Shown here piece after piece: positions 35,419-47,820 of a stretch of DNA of 64,000 nt (within the stretch, counting starts at the first letter, position 1; each line of letters begins with the position of its first letter). A program made the translations under genes and the position numbers. Where the stretch lies: contig CM033124.1 of the NCBI GenBank assembly GCA_019321725.1, positions 8,494,001 through 8,558,000 on the forward strand, given 5' to 3'. This DNA comes from Paulownia fortunei. Its lineage: Eukaryota > Streptophyta > Magnoliopsida > Lamiales > Paulowniaceae. The notes under the pieces are model-generated. The model was given only the letters and a program-made list of their open reading frames with translations. It had not been told where the DNA came from and did no database searches.

Positions 35419-38400
35419 CTAATTAGCAATGTATTTCAGGTCCATCTTTTCAAGATGTCCGTCAAATACTTTATGTGCTAAAGGCTTAGTCAGTAGGTCT
35501 GCTATATTTTCTATCAAGGTGACTCTATCCACTATGACATCATCCCTCCCAATGATCTCTCTGATTAAGTGGTATCGTCTTATTATATGCTTGGACCATT
35601 GATGAGATCTTAGCTCCCTTGCTTGCGCAATATCCCCATTGTTATCATAGTATATCAATACTAGATCAACAATAGATGGAACTACACCTAACTTTTTGAT
35701 GAAGTTCCTTATCCAATCAACCTCCTATGCTGCATCACATGTAGCAATATACTCAGCCTTAGTGGTGGAGTCTACGGTCGTCTCTTTCTTAGAACTCTTC
35801 CAGCTAACCGCACCATCATTCAAGGTGAATATGAATGCAGACATCGACTTTGAGAGGTCTATATTCAATTGGAAACTAGAATCGGTATAACTCTCTAGCT
35901 TCAATTCCCCATCTCCGTATATGAAGAAGATATCCTTAGTCCTTCTCAAATACTTAAAGATCATCTTCATGGCCTTCCAGTACTCTTCGCCTGGATTGGA
36001 CTGATATCTGCTCATGACACTCAGAGCATGTACAACATCAGATCTCGTACATAGCATATACTATACATTATACTTCCAATGACAGATGCATAAGGTATGC
36101 GAGTCATCCTTTCTCTTTCCTCGAGAGTCTTAGGTGATATAGACTTCGAGAGAGAAATGCCATGACTCATTGGCATGGATCCCCTCTTGGATTTCTCTAC
36201 GCTAAACCTCTTTAGTATCTTATCTATGTATGTAGATTGGGATAATCCAATCATCCTTCTAGATCTATCCCTATAGATCTTTATTCCAAGGATAAATGAT
36301 GCATCTCCCAAATCCTTCATGAAGAATTAGTTAGACAACCAAGTCTTAGCTGACTGCAGCATCCCTACATCATTCCCAATGAATAGGATGTCGTCAACAT
36401 ATAGCACAACAAATGTCAGTACACTCCCACTAACCTTTTTGTACACACAAGGTTCATTTAGGTTCTTATGAAAAATAAAGGTTTTGATTGTCTCATCAAA
36501 CTGGATGTTCCAGCTTCGAAAAGCTTGTTTGAGTCCATAAATAGATTTTTGGAGTTTGCAAATCTTTTGATCACTCTCACCAGATATGAAGCCCTCAAAC
36601 TGCCTCATGTAGATCTCTTCCTTAATGTTTCCATTTAGGAAGGTGGTCTTCACATCCATCTGCCATATTTCATATTCATAATATGCAGATATAGCAAGTA
36701 GAATCCGAATAGATTTAAGCATCGCAACTAGCAAAAAAGTTTCCTCATACTTAATTCCTTGCTTTTGAGCATAACCTTTTGCGACCAGTCGAGCTTTATA
36801 GGTCACTACCTCTCCATTTACTCCAAGATTCTGCTTGTAGACCCATTTGTAGCCAATGGAAACAATTCTCTTTGGGGGTCCACCAAGGTCCATACCTTGT
36901 TGGAGTACATGGAGTCCATCTCGGATTGCATGGTTTCATGCCATTTTCCCGAATCGATGTCTGACATCACTTCTCCATAGGTTCTCGGAGCACTATCTCA
37001 GGTGAGACTCTCATCATTGTTCTCTAACAGAAAGCCATACCTCTCAAGTAGCTTTGAGATCCTCACAGATCTCTTAGGAGGTTGTGTATCAGAAGGTCTA
37101 GCCTCAGCTGGTGGGACTTCCATTGTGGTATCAGTGGTGTTCTATGGTTCTTGAACTTCTTCAAGTTCCACGACTTGCCCATTTCTATCTAATAGAAACT
37201 CCTTCTCTAAGAAGGTGGTGTTCCTCGAAACAAACACCTTTTGTTCTGAGGTGTCGTAGAAATAGTATCCAATAGACTCCTTTGGATACCCTATAAACTT
37301 GTATAAATTAGATCTCATATCCAACTTATCTCCCACTTGCTGCTTCACGTAAGCAGTACACCCCCATACCCTAAGGTATTTGTAGGAGGGTGACTTGCCA
37401 CACCACATCTCATATTGTGTTTTTGGCATGACTTTGGATGACACTCTGTTCAAAAGATATGTCGTTGTTTCTAGGGCGTAACCCCAGAATGAAAAAAGTA
37501 ATGTAGTGAAGCTCATCATAGATCCAATCATGTCTAACAGAGTTTGATTCCTACGCTCAGCAACTCCATTGAGCTGGGGAGTAGTAGGTGGAGTCCACTA
37601 TGAGAGAATCCCATTCTCTTTTAGATAACTCAAAAACTTGGCACTCAAGTACTCACCTCCTCGATCTGATTGAAGAGCATTAATACTTAGCCCAGTTTAT
37701 TTCTCTACTTCATGTCTGAACTCCTTAAACCTTTCAAAGGCTTCAGACTTGTACCTCAAAAGGTACACAACCATACCTAGAGAAGTCATCGGTAAAGGTT
37801 ATGAAGTAGTAAAAATTCCCTCGGGCACTAACACTTAGTGGCCCACAAACATCTGTGTGGATCAAATCCAACACATTCTTTGCATGTTTCACTTGTCCAA
37901 CAAATGGAAACTTAGTCATTTTTCCTCTAAGACGTGTTTCACATATTACCAGTCATTGCTCTCCCCTAAGGTCAGGCAATTGTGCCAACTTGTTAATTCA
38001 CTTTTCAAAAATATGACCTAGTCCAGCATGCCAAAGTGTAAGGGAATTTTGGTTATCTAATTTTTTTTTACTTTGTTGTATATGCATAACTATTTTTTTG
38101 GGGAGTAAGTGCGTATAAACCATTTGTTAATGCACTAGAAAAGATCAAAGAAGAATTTCTAAAAATGGAACAACTTCTATCTTTTATTGAAAAACTAAAA
38201 CCTTTTCTATCCAAAATTGGAATTGAGATAATATTCTTAATCAATTCTAGTATGTAAAAACAATTATTTAAAACAAGCTTAAAACCATTATCTAAAGCTA
38301 AATACACAGTTCCTACAGCTAATGCAGCAACTCTTGCTCTATTCCCCATGTGCAGGAACATGCCTCCTCTACTTAGCTTCTTGCTTTTCGAGATCACTTG

Positions 38401-39307
38401 TAAATCATTGCATAAATGTGAGCCACAGCCGGTATCCAATACCCAAGAAGCATCATTAACTAATAAGTTAACTTCAACAAAGTAAATACCTGAACCCTTC
38501 AAGCTTGTAAGAAACTCTTGCAGTTCCTTTTCCAATGCCCATCTTTGCCACAATGGTGGCATTTGTCATTGGACTTATTAGAGACCTTTGAGACTCTACC
38601 CTTGGCCTTGAATCTTTTGGATTTAGAGGAACCATTCCCCTTTCCTCTCTTCTTCTTGGGCTTTGCAGCCATTGAATTGGACGAGGATCCAATCATCAAG
38701 ATTGACTTCTTCTTTTTCATGGTGGATTCAGCCGTTTTCAACATGTTAACCAGCTTAGTGATGCTAGTCTCCATTTATGCATGTTGAAGTTCACAACAAA
38801 AGAGTCAAACGACAGTGATAGAGATTACATGATGAGATCCACATAGAGTTCATTGTCCATAACAACTCCAAGGGTCTCGAGCCTTTCTACCAGGCCTATC
38901 ATTTTCAGCCCATAATCATGAACTAAAGAGCCCTCCATCATACGAGTCCAAAAAAGCTCTTTCAAGATCTGGTATCTCGTTTGCCTAGTATGTTCAGCAT
39001 ATAAATCTTGTAAGTGAACACAAATATCACATGCATGCGCATGAACCTCATGTTGCCTCTGCAACTCATTTAACATCGATGCCATTATATAGCACCGGGC
39101 TTGCAGATCGTCATCGACTTGCTGCTGATACTCTACAAGCTCCTCCTCAGTTGCATTCTTCGATGGCCCTGCTGGAGGAGGAGTCTCAAATGTGTATGCT
39201 CTCTTTTCAGATTACAACATAATCATGAGGTTTCTTAGCGAATTGATAAAATTTGGACCAATGAGTTCATTTGCATCAAGTATGGATGTAATAGGATTTT
39301 TAGCCAT
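35419..39307 (-). pseudogene. gag-pol: Copia-3 gag-pol polyprotein, broken
   Basis: One polyprotein supplies capsid, protease, integrase, RT and RNase H. Translation would start at 39,307 (MAKNPITSILDANELIGPNF), the usual opening of this copia gag. The zinc knuckle CHHCGKDGHWKRNC is at 38,520-38,561. Protease has DTGCGSH near 38,436. Integrase is eroded between 38,060 and 37,540 but its C-terminal GKSPSYKYLRVWGC part is open at 37,142-37,531. RT spans 36,893-36,021, with WQMDVKTTFLNG and the catalytic YVDDIL at 36,384-36,401. RNase H runs from 36,057 to 35,419 with DSTTKAEYIA and ends HLEKMDLKYIAN. Breaks are few: mainly frame changes at about 38,500, 38,060, 37,540, 37,140, 36,320 and 35,720. 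The DTGCGSH and SVLTFVVLYVDD features suggest the Angela/Tork branch. Confidence 0.92.
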
Positions 39308-40962
39308 TTCAAAAGTGGATGATCTACAATAGACGGTAGTAAAAAATGAGCAAACTATTGTAAATACATTTCATTTATAATAAGGTCTTTAATCATAAAT
39401 GCCTTCCACTATTTTATTCGAATTCCATCACCCTAATGGATATTTGGGAAATCTTGTTTCCTAGTAGGCTCGAGGTTCAATTAGTGCATTCCAGACCCCA
39501 ATTTTATGAGCCTATGAAATGCACTAAAAGGTGGTTAACTCTTTAATGATTATATCACTATATAACCCTCAAGATATTTTGCCTCACTTCTTCCCATATG
39601 CCCCAATTTTATGAGCCCATATGGTACTAAGTGTCAATCAAGACCTATCAAACATCTATATAAATGGAGCATCTAAACCTTCCATGACTCATGGCTGAGG
39701 TAGAGACAGTCCATTCACGGGCATCTTTATGCTTAGTGAGTGATCACAACTTTCCTCCATTAAGTCATCCCACGACTTATAACCAATGACAGAATGTGGT
39801 AGCATCGTCATGTCACTTATTTTTTATAGTAGGCATGGATTGATGAGTCATACTCAACTTTTCCATATTTGATTGAAATAGAATTTTTCATAAAAAATCT
39901 TTAACTTTTTTTGAAAAATTAAGTGGGGTTTGTTTATTGCCAAAACCTCATCAATTTAATTGGTTAGTTTATTTAATGCATGTCATCACATGTGCGCAAA
40001 AATTAAATAAGCCCTAGCATACATCTAACACATACTAAAATAAACGGGATAATCATAGCCCTTACCTATGCGACCTAATCAATCCAAAATTGGGTCTAGG
40101 CCAATCTAAGGGTAATAAAATGATAACCTACACTATTACATTTATGCATCCCATGCATACATGGGCCTTAGTCTTGAGCTTCCATGGTCCTTCCTTCTTT
40201 CGTCCTCCAATTACAAAAGAAAGAAAACCTCACCCCTAAATTCTACTCTCTTGCAGAAAATAAAGGTACAATTACATCGAATTGAATAAGAGGCTCTTAG
40301 TCCACAAATTAAAACCCAAAGAAAAAAAATCATTCACAATGGTCCAAGGCTCTATGATCATCCCAACATACATGCCAATCACATTCATCACATAAACTAA
40401 AAGTATATAAAATTACCGAGTTGTTTACTTTTGCATTTTTTGAAAATTAGGCATCTTATCTAATTTTGTGAAAAACCATTTTTCAAATATTCCAAAATTA
40501 ACAATTAATTCCAGAATATTAAAATCAGATTTTTAAAAATAAAATTTGCACAAAATTGGAGACGATAACCAAAAGCTACCATCGCCCTGTCCGCCGTCTG
40601 TCGTCGTATAGCTTCGGCCGATGACTTTCATTGTTTGGCCTTCTATTTGGCTTTACCAACTTGCATCCCATGCATTTTGATTTTATCTGGGCTGAAAAAC
40701 TCTCATCAATGAGCTAGCGCGCGAGAGGGCCTCAACGCATGCTCAAGTTGACAGGGAAGAATTCTTTCTTCCCATGACAAAACCTTAATAATATTTAAGC
40801 AAAAATGAAGATATATAATATTTTAATATTTAAAATATTTCTATGTGAACTAATTAAGTTTAAACATGCCGCAATTTACAAAAACACAAATCATGCAAAC
40901 TAGTTTATCACATTAACTAATATATTAATTCACATATAAACTATTAATATATTGTTAACCAT
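39308..40962 (-). other. Copia-3 leader between primer site and gag
   Basis: This 1.65-kb noncoding leader is shared with Copia-1 (positions 1-1,309). It is AT-rich except for a GC-rich patch at 40,558-40,745. Confidence 0.75.
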
Positions 40963-40976
40963 GGCTCTAATAGCAC
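40963..40976 (-). other. Copia-3 primer binding site, degenerate
   Basis: The minus strand reads GTGCTATTAGAGCC, related to TGGTATCAGAGCC but with several changes. Position next to the LTR end supports the call. Confidence 0.65.
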
Positions 40977-43185
40977 TATTGGGATCGCTATGACCACGAG
41001 GTAAGCATAATAGAAATTAAAAAAATTTAATAAAAATGTGCATTAACAACTAATGCACTACCTCAGGTAACCGAAAGTGATTTAACGATCGGTAATATAT
41101 AAATAATATTTAATTAAATAGTGTGAATATTGATACCCTCTTGACTCATTCATTAATAATGCAAGGAATGGGGCAATCAATTATTGGATGGTTGCAAATA
41201 CGCCTCAAAGGAGTCCACACGTCCTCCCTCCAAAGAAAGTCCACACCTTGGACAAAAGCACCGAATATAATAAAATTGCTAGTTTCTACTAGTTTCGTTT
41301 CTAGCCTAGTGTGGAGTGAACTTATAACCTTTCAATCCAACTTGTGAATTAAAGATTAAAGTTTATTCAATTGTTCTTAATTTAACTTGTAAAAAAAGAA
41401 CAATTAAAATATACACTTGAGCAATATAAGAGAAGAGAAAAGAAAGACAAAATGAAGAAAACAAATTTTCTTCCAATTCTTGCTATGGCCGAAAATTACA
41501 AGAGTGTTGGATAGATAAATTTTATTTTCAATATATCATATATATATATATATAAGGAGGCTACAAAGACTAGGGCAACCCTAATTTCATCCTCACATGG
41601 TAATTAGTTTGTATGGAAAAGTCTCACTTTCCTTAACAAACGAAAAACAGATGCACAAAATAAAATTTTTCCTTTTTTTTTCATTATCGCTGAATTTTGC
41701 TTGCAAAATTAGGGCAACATTTGCTCATTTTGTCTTGTCTTCCAAGCTATGAATTTATCCCATAAATTCATATGTATAATATTATATACTATTTAAATAA
41801 GTAAATCTTATTCACTTATTTAATTTCTCTTATTTTCAAGCGGGCTTCCAAGAAGCCTAATTAAACTTGGGCTTGGACTTCTCTAAGTCTATTTAATTAA
41901 TTTAATTAATTAAATTAGTCCAAGTCTAAATTAATTAATCCAATCAATTAATTTATTCACTCCAATTGGATTCTTAATCTCATTAGGTCCAATTAAATAG
42001 TCCTACTATTTAATTGAATAATTAATTCAACTTATTGAATTAATTTAATCCTTTAATTAATTAATGCAATTAATTAATTATATCCAACCCCTTGAATAAT
42101 TTATGGACTAGAGATGTTCCATTCCAAATTATGTGTGACCCTTTAGGTTCACTTCGAAGCTGGTAGTGGGCTTGCAATATTTGCAACTTATGACTAATAA
42201 TTATTCTGATTAATTAATCTAATTAACTAATTTGCTAGGAATTAACTTCTTAATTCCTAGAACCTCACTATCCGTGAAAACACCTAGCGAGTAATCACGA
42301 TAAGCTAGTCCTAGGTGAAATAACAAGTAATCATATTCCAGTTATGAGTACCATGTATGTAAGGTCTTTCCATCAATGAATCTCCCAATTAAGTCTATGA
42401 CATGGATAATAGTTGAAACATAATCAACTCAATATCTATGATTTTATTTCAAGTTGCAGTGACTCTTAATGAATCATCAAAAACCCTTTTCTAATATTCA
42501 CTCTGCCTTGGCCAAGGTCTTCCAAGTCACGAACTATAAAAATATAAGAGATTCATTTGTTCTACCCGACAAATGATAGATCCTTTGTTGGCCACTCATT
42601 AACCTTCATACACATAAATACAATATCCAACATAACCCCTTTATGATTGTTAGGCAATCAGAGGATACATCTAAGTAAAGCATTACATGTATAAGGTTAC
42701 CATGGTGCCTCAAGTAAAAGGACTAGCCGTGCACTATCATAATGTAGAAATTCTTCATTCGACATTTGGGATTTCCAACTAAGAATTTCAAGCAGGTCAA
42801 TTCGGTGTACTTGTTCTCTAACAAGCACCAACATACATGTACTTGGGTCTCTATGCTGATGTCCATGGAATAGGAAATCCTCATCTTATGAGCATGCATT
42901 GTATGCGCGAGTCTTATTGGGCTATTTGATGTCCCTTCTCTAAAAGCCCTCGACTCGAAACATAATTTAAGATCAAAGCCATAGTAGCATATTCTATGAT
43001 CGACATCATATGCGCGACCATGCCCATAGCAATAATTGATCTAGGGACTTTATCTAATGTGCAATAAATAAATGCAAGCCATAAGATAAAGAAAATACCT
43101 TTAATAAATGTATTACAACTGAGAAAGTCTATTACAAGAGTAAATAATGACAAATCTAATTGGCGCGCCGGGTACTACTCTTGCA
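40977..43185 (-). repeat. Copia-3 5' LTR
   Basis: In plus-strand view it begins TATTGGGATCGC (first TG now TA) and ends CTCTTGCA. It is 2,209 bp long. An extra segment with a (TA)n run at 41,538-41,560 and about 130 bp of further sequence is absent from the 3' LTR. Confidence 0.9.
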
Positions 43186-45022
43186 CACGGAATCTAAATT
43201 CCGATAGCAATCTGGATTCTTTTACTAGCCTAGATTTGGAGTGAATATAGTTAATATTAATTCTAACTATCAACTAGTGATAAAATAATTAATATTTTGA
43301 CAAAGGATTAAATTTTGGTAGAATAGGATGAAAGAAGAAAATAAATTTTCTCCCTCTAAATTCTTTAATGGCTGAAAATTGGAGAATAACATTCTCCTAG
43401 AATTTTTGGCCATATAGCTTTTGTAGTCGGACTCAATAATTCTAAATGTTTCACTTTTGGTATTTTTGATATCTTTTTAATTGGTTGGAAGATTTTTTGT
43501 TATCTTAAAATCTCCAACTCTATATTTTCAAGAAGCTTCCATTATTGGATCTACATCTTTTTTCCAACTCTTGTGGGCCTTTCCTAGCGGGTCTTATTGA
43601 ATTGGACTTGGATTTTGAATAAATCTTATAATTAATCCAATTAATTATTTTAGCCCAAACTCAATTAATTAATTCAATTTAGTCCATCTAATCAAATTAG
43701 GCCCAATTAAAAATCTAATTATTTAATTGAGTAAATAAATTTAACAATTAAATTAATTTGGTCTACACAATTAATTTGGTCCAATCAAATAAGTTTTTCA
43801 CTCAAATTGGGCTTTTTGATCTTATTAGGTCCAATTAAATAATTTAATTATTTAATTAAATAATTAATCTAACTCATTGAATTAATTTATGCCCTAATTA
43901 ATTAATCTTCAATAATCAATAATTAATTGGATTCAACTCATTGGATCAATTCCAAAGTTAGAAATGTTTCATCTCAAATTATGTGTGACCCTTTAGATTC
44001 ACAACTAAGCTAGCAGTGGGTTTGGAACATTTGCAACTTATGAATAATAATTATTCTAATTAATTAACCTACTTGAAATTACCTCCTTAATTTCAAGAAT
44101 CTCACAAATCATGGAAAGATCCAACAAGTGTATTACAACTACCTAGACTTAGGTGAAATAGCGAGTGAACCTATTTCAATTAGGAGTATCATACATATAA
44201 GGTCCTTCCGCCAACTAATTTTTTGATTGAGTCTAGGGCATGAATTAACAGTAGAAATTCCAATTACTCAATAACTACGATTTTATTTCAAGCTTTAATG
44301 ACTCATGATGAATTATTAGAAAAATCCCGTCCAACATTCATCCTGCCTTAACTAAGGACTTATGAGTCATGAACTATGAAAATATAGGAGATTCAATTGT
44401 TCTGCCAAACAAGTGACAGATCCTTTGTTGACCACTCATTAACCTCCTACATATCAATGTAACATCTAATGTACCCCCTTTGTGATTTTTAGGCAATCAG
44501 AAGACACATCAAAATAGAACACGACATGCACAAGACAACCATGATGTCTCAAGTCTGAGGACTAATCGTATACTATTTAACATGAAAATTCTTATTTCGA
44601 CAAATAACATTTCCAACTAAGAATTTCTAGTGGGCCTTTTTAGTGTACTTGTTCTCTAACAAGCACCCGCATATATGCACTAGCGTCAATGCGTCAATAT
44701 CCATGGAGCAAGACATCATCCTCATGCAAGCATGCATCCTATGCATAAGTTTATTGGGCTATTTGATGTCCCATCTAAAAAAGCCCTTGACTCGAAACTA
44801 ATTTAAGACCAAAGCCATAAAAGGCATTTTCCATAATCACCATTAAATGCGTGATCATGCCTCGAGCTAAGTTTGGTTTACGGACTTTATCTAATTACTA
44901 TATGCAATTAAAAAAAAGAAATTTGCCTATTTTATTAATATGATTTGAAAAAGATTGTTTTTACAAATAAAAGAGTATAAAAGATGCCCAATTTAATTGG
45001 CGCATCGGACACTATTCTAACA
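43186..45022 (-). repeat. Copia-2 3' LTR, second part
   Basis: It starts with the CACGG target duplication of Copia-3 and ends TCTAACA at 45,022, followed on the plus strand by the complement of the polypurine tract. The body shares GTGAAATAGCGAGTGAACC-type text with the Copia-1 LTR. Confidence 0.82.
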
Positions 45023-45265
45023 ATCTCCTACTTGCCCTAGTGTCAATTGCCCATGTACTACACACCCATTTTCTCAAGATGTCCATTAAACACCTTCTGT
45101 ACTAGGGGTCTGGTTAGTGGGTTTGTTAAATTTTTTGTCGAAGTGACTTTATCCACTACTACGTCCCTCTACCAATGATCTCTCTAATCAGATGGTATCA
45201 CCTCATGATGTGCTTAGATATTTGATGAGATCTTGGCTTTTTTGCTTGAGCAATAGCTCTATTGT
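45023..45265 (-). pseudogene. pol: Copia-2 RNase H, C-terminal remnant
   Basis: On the minus strand the fragment encodes IAQAKKAKISSNI, then RDVVVDKVTSTKNL and VQKVFNGHLEKMGV near 45,060, the conserved end of copia RNase H. It matches the end of Copia-3 pol. It is cut at 45,265 by the Athila fragment, and the rest of Copia-2 is not found in the window. Confidence 0.85.
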
Positions 45266-46335
45266 TGCTACAACTTTAAGGTTGCAAACCCAAGTGCAGG
45301 TTGTATCAAGTAATACATTTCTCGCACGTCCGAGGTCGATCTACATAGAAGGTTTCTAAGATATATTTTATCACCATCTTGACTTTAGCAAACTTGTTTA
45401 TTTATCTCTTGTGAATAACATATCTAAATTTCAACCTAAAAATAATTTTGGTTTTAGAAATATGACTCGATTGGTAAAATAGGTCAGGACTGTGCTTAAC
45501 TCTGATCTAAATTTTTGGTGATCTATTTTGTACAACCACTTGTAATCTATCTTCTTTGATCCATACACAATTATTATGGGATCCAAGGTCTACATAACCT
45601 TGTAGATGAATAACTTATCAATTCATAGCCTCAAGAATTAATCCAAAACTATTTTTGAAATCAAAGTTACACCAATTTCTCTAAAACCTGCACACAAAAA
45701 AAATAAAATTTTAATCTCATTTTTTTATGTTAATTTCCAATTTTATTACTAAAACGTAAAAGTATTTTAATTGGGAGTTCTAATGATAATTTCAAAATGA
45801 AAAAAGTTATATAAGTCATAATTAATTGTACATTTCTAAATGTTCATCACACCCCCAAACCAGCTTATAACTAGTCCCTAGTAATTATAATATAATGAAA
45901 TACAATACAAATAAAAAGGAACATGGAATGATCATCATAATTAAAAAAAACCTATAAAATAGTCAAACAATCATAAACAATCATTTGTCACAAATCACAA
46001 ATGCTATCGAGATTTAATTTTAAAAAAAATTCAAAAGATGTTGTGCATATGTGCATTAAGCCAACCTTCTATTCAACAGACCAAGATACATATAACTTCA
46101 AAATCAATCATGGAAAAGTCTCAACTCCATATCCTCACAGGTAAGTGTTTGTCATTTAAGTTAGTAAGGTGTTAACTTATGGAATTGGAAAACAGTTAAA
46201 ACACTCAGAGAAGTGGCTTAAATAACTTAGGACAAACATTCAAACTAAAATTGAGCACAAGATAGGTAGTCATAAAATATAAAATACCTAGTATGTCTTA
46301 CCAAAATCTGCCTCGAAATTTTATTGATTAACCTA
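45266..46335 (-). mobile_element. Athila-LOG family fragment (3' LTR and part of the 3' region)
   Basis: On the minus strand, 46,335-45,850 matches the end of the Athila-LOG-2 3' region (59,100-59,611) and is followed by a polypurine tract (GGTTTGGGGGTG, 45,850-45,861). A short LTR (45,849-45,266; TGATGAACAT to TTGTAGCA) follows. The LTR lacks the middle found in the Athila-LOG-2 LTRs, including the TATA box. Any LOG frame would have lain beyond the breakpoint at about 46,335. Confidence 0.85.
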
Positions 46336-47820
46336 AAAATAAAATAGTCTATTCTTGTAGATACACAACATAGTCATCAAAAATTGCTAACTTTCTTACT
46401 CTTATAGACTTAATGTTAGTTCAACCTTTTTCTCAGGGTCATGTTTTTTAATTAGTTGTTCAACAATTTTTGGCATTTCCTAAACAGCTTGATCTATAAG
46501 ATTATAAGTAGCTTGTGGAACTTCACAATCAACTGTACAATACCTGTTTGAAACTGAGGAGTATATTAAATGACAAGCAATCTTTCACTTGAGGTGGAAG
46601 ATTGATATCTTTTAGAGATTGTGCTCTATAATTGGTCACTTCGACTAATTAAGTCATTAATTAAGTTATTTTCAAGAAACTTCGCATTCTTCAATTCCAC
46701 AATCTAATGTTGTGAGATGGACAATAGAATTTGAATCCTTTAGACCTTTTCAAAATATCCAATAAAATGCTTGCTAATGGTCCTTTGGATCTAGTTTATT
46801 TTCATTAAATTGTAAACTCTTACTTAAAAGGCATCCCCAAATGTATATATGTCACAAACTTGATTCCAACATTTTCATAATTCAAATGGCATCTTTGAGA
46901 TAACTTTAGTTGGAACTCAGTTCAATATATACACTGCCATTTTAAGAGCTTCTGTGAGCTTCAACCTACAAGGATTTAAGTAGCTTTGAGCTACTAAGCA
47001 TACTCCACACCATATCTAATAATGTTTCATTTTCTTTTTCTGCTACATTATTTTGGTTCGGAGAATCAGGAATGGTATATTGGGTAACTATCCCATGCTC
47101 TTGAAAAAACTTTGTAAATGGACCAGGACCTTGTCAACCCTTAGTATATCTATCATAATATTCTCCACCCCTATCTATTCTCATGATCTTAATTTTCTTA
47201 CCTCATTGTTTCTCTACTTCGGCCTTAAAAGCCATAAAGACATGTAATGTTTTGTTCTCGTTATGAAGTAAGTAGAGATATATAATGAGTAATCATCTGT
47301 AAAAGAGATGAAGTATTTTGGATGATATGAATCCATATCTGGAGTACAAATGTATGAATGTGTGATCTCTAATTTGTCTTAACTTCTTTTGGCACCATTC
47401 TTTTTCTTGTTAGACAACTTTCCCTTTATGCAGTCCACACAAGTGTCAATTTTAGTAATAATCAAAGTACTAAACACTTTATCATTTACGAATCATCTAA
47501 TCCTATCTGCGGAGATATTATCTAATCTCCAGTGCTAAAACATAGAGGAATCTTCATTCATTACACATTATTTGGCACCAGTGTGAACATTCATAACATT
47601 ATAAACAGTATCATGTTGTAGATTAATAGAAAAAAAGACTATCAAATAATCTACCATACCCAACAAGTTCAAATTTATAAAATAAACTAAAATTTATTTC
47701 TGGAATAGTCCAAAGTTACTAGTATTGAAACAAAAATCAAATTTATAGAGAAATTTGGAACATAAAGGATACAATTGAATGGATCTCTTTTTTTAAAGAA
47801 TTATATTTGAAAGATAATTT
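46336..47820 (-). pseudogene. pol: Ivana-like copia: protease end, gag-pre-integrase and integrase
   Basis: On the minus strand decayed frames give a protease-end segment (near 47,760), NEDSSMF followed by CVDCIKGKLSNKKKNGA (zinc-binding pre-integrase, near 47,450), then GKKIKIMRIDRGGEY, GPFTKFFQEHG and PDSPNQNNVAEKENETL (integrase core with the catalytic Glu, near 47,000), and finally SIRVRKLAIFDDYVVYLQE near 46,360, which normally precedes RT. Stops and frameshifts are frequent. The fragment ends where the Athila fragment begins. Confidence 0.82.

Larger units (their letters stand above)
33341..43185 (-). mobile_element. Copia-3: full-length Angela/Tork-like Ty1-copia element nested in an LTR
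   Basis: The element is flanked by an exact 5-bp duplication CACGG (33,336-33,340 and 43,186-43,190). It has long LTRs (2,058 and 2,209 bp), a degenerate Met-tRNA primer site, a 1.6-kb leader, gag-pol in the copia order (gag, protease, integrase, RT, RNase H) and a polypurine tract. Its coding region is the best preserved in the window but still contains stops and frameshifts. Confidence 0.92.

Noticed and set aside
36759..36980. Plus-strand frames of 61-73 codons inside Copia-3 pol
   Set aside because: They are antisense shadows of the RT coding region, which has the real motifs on the minus strand.
38518..38787. 89-codon plus-strand frame with acidic and hydrophobic stretches
   Set aside because: It is antisense to the lysine-rich gag and zinc knuckle of Copia-3.
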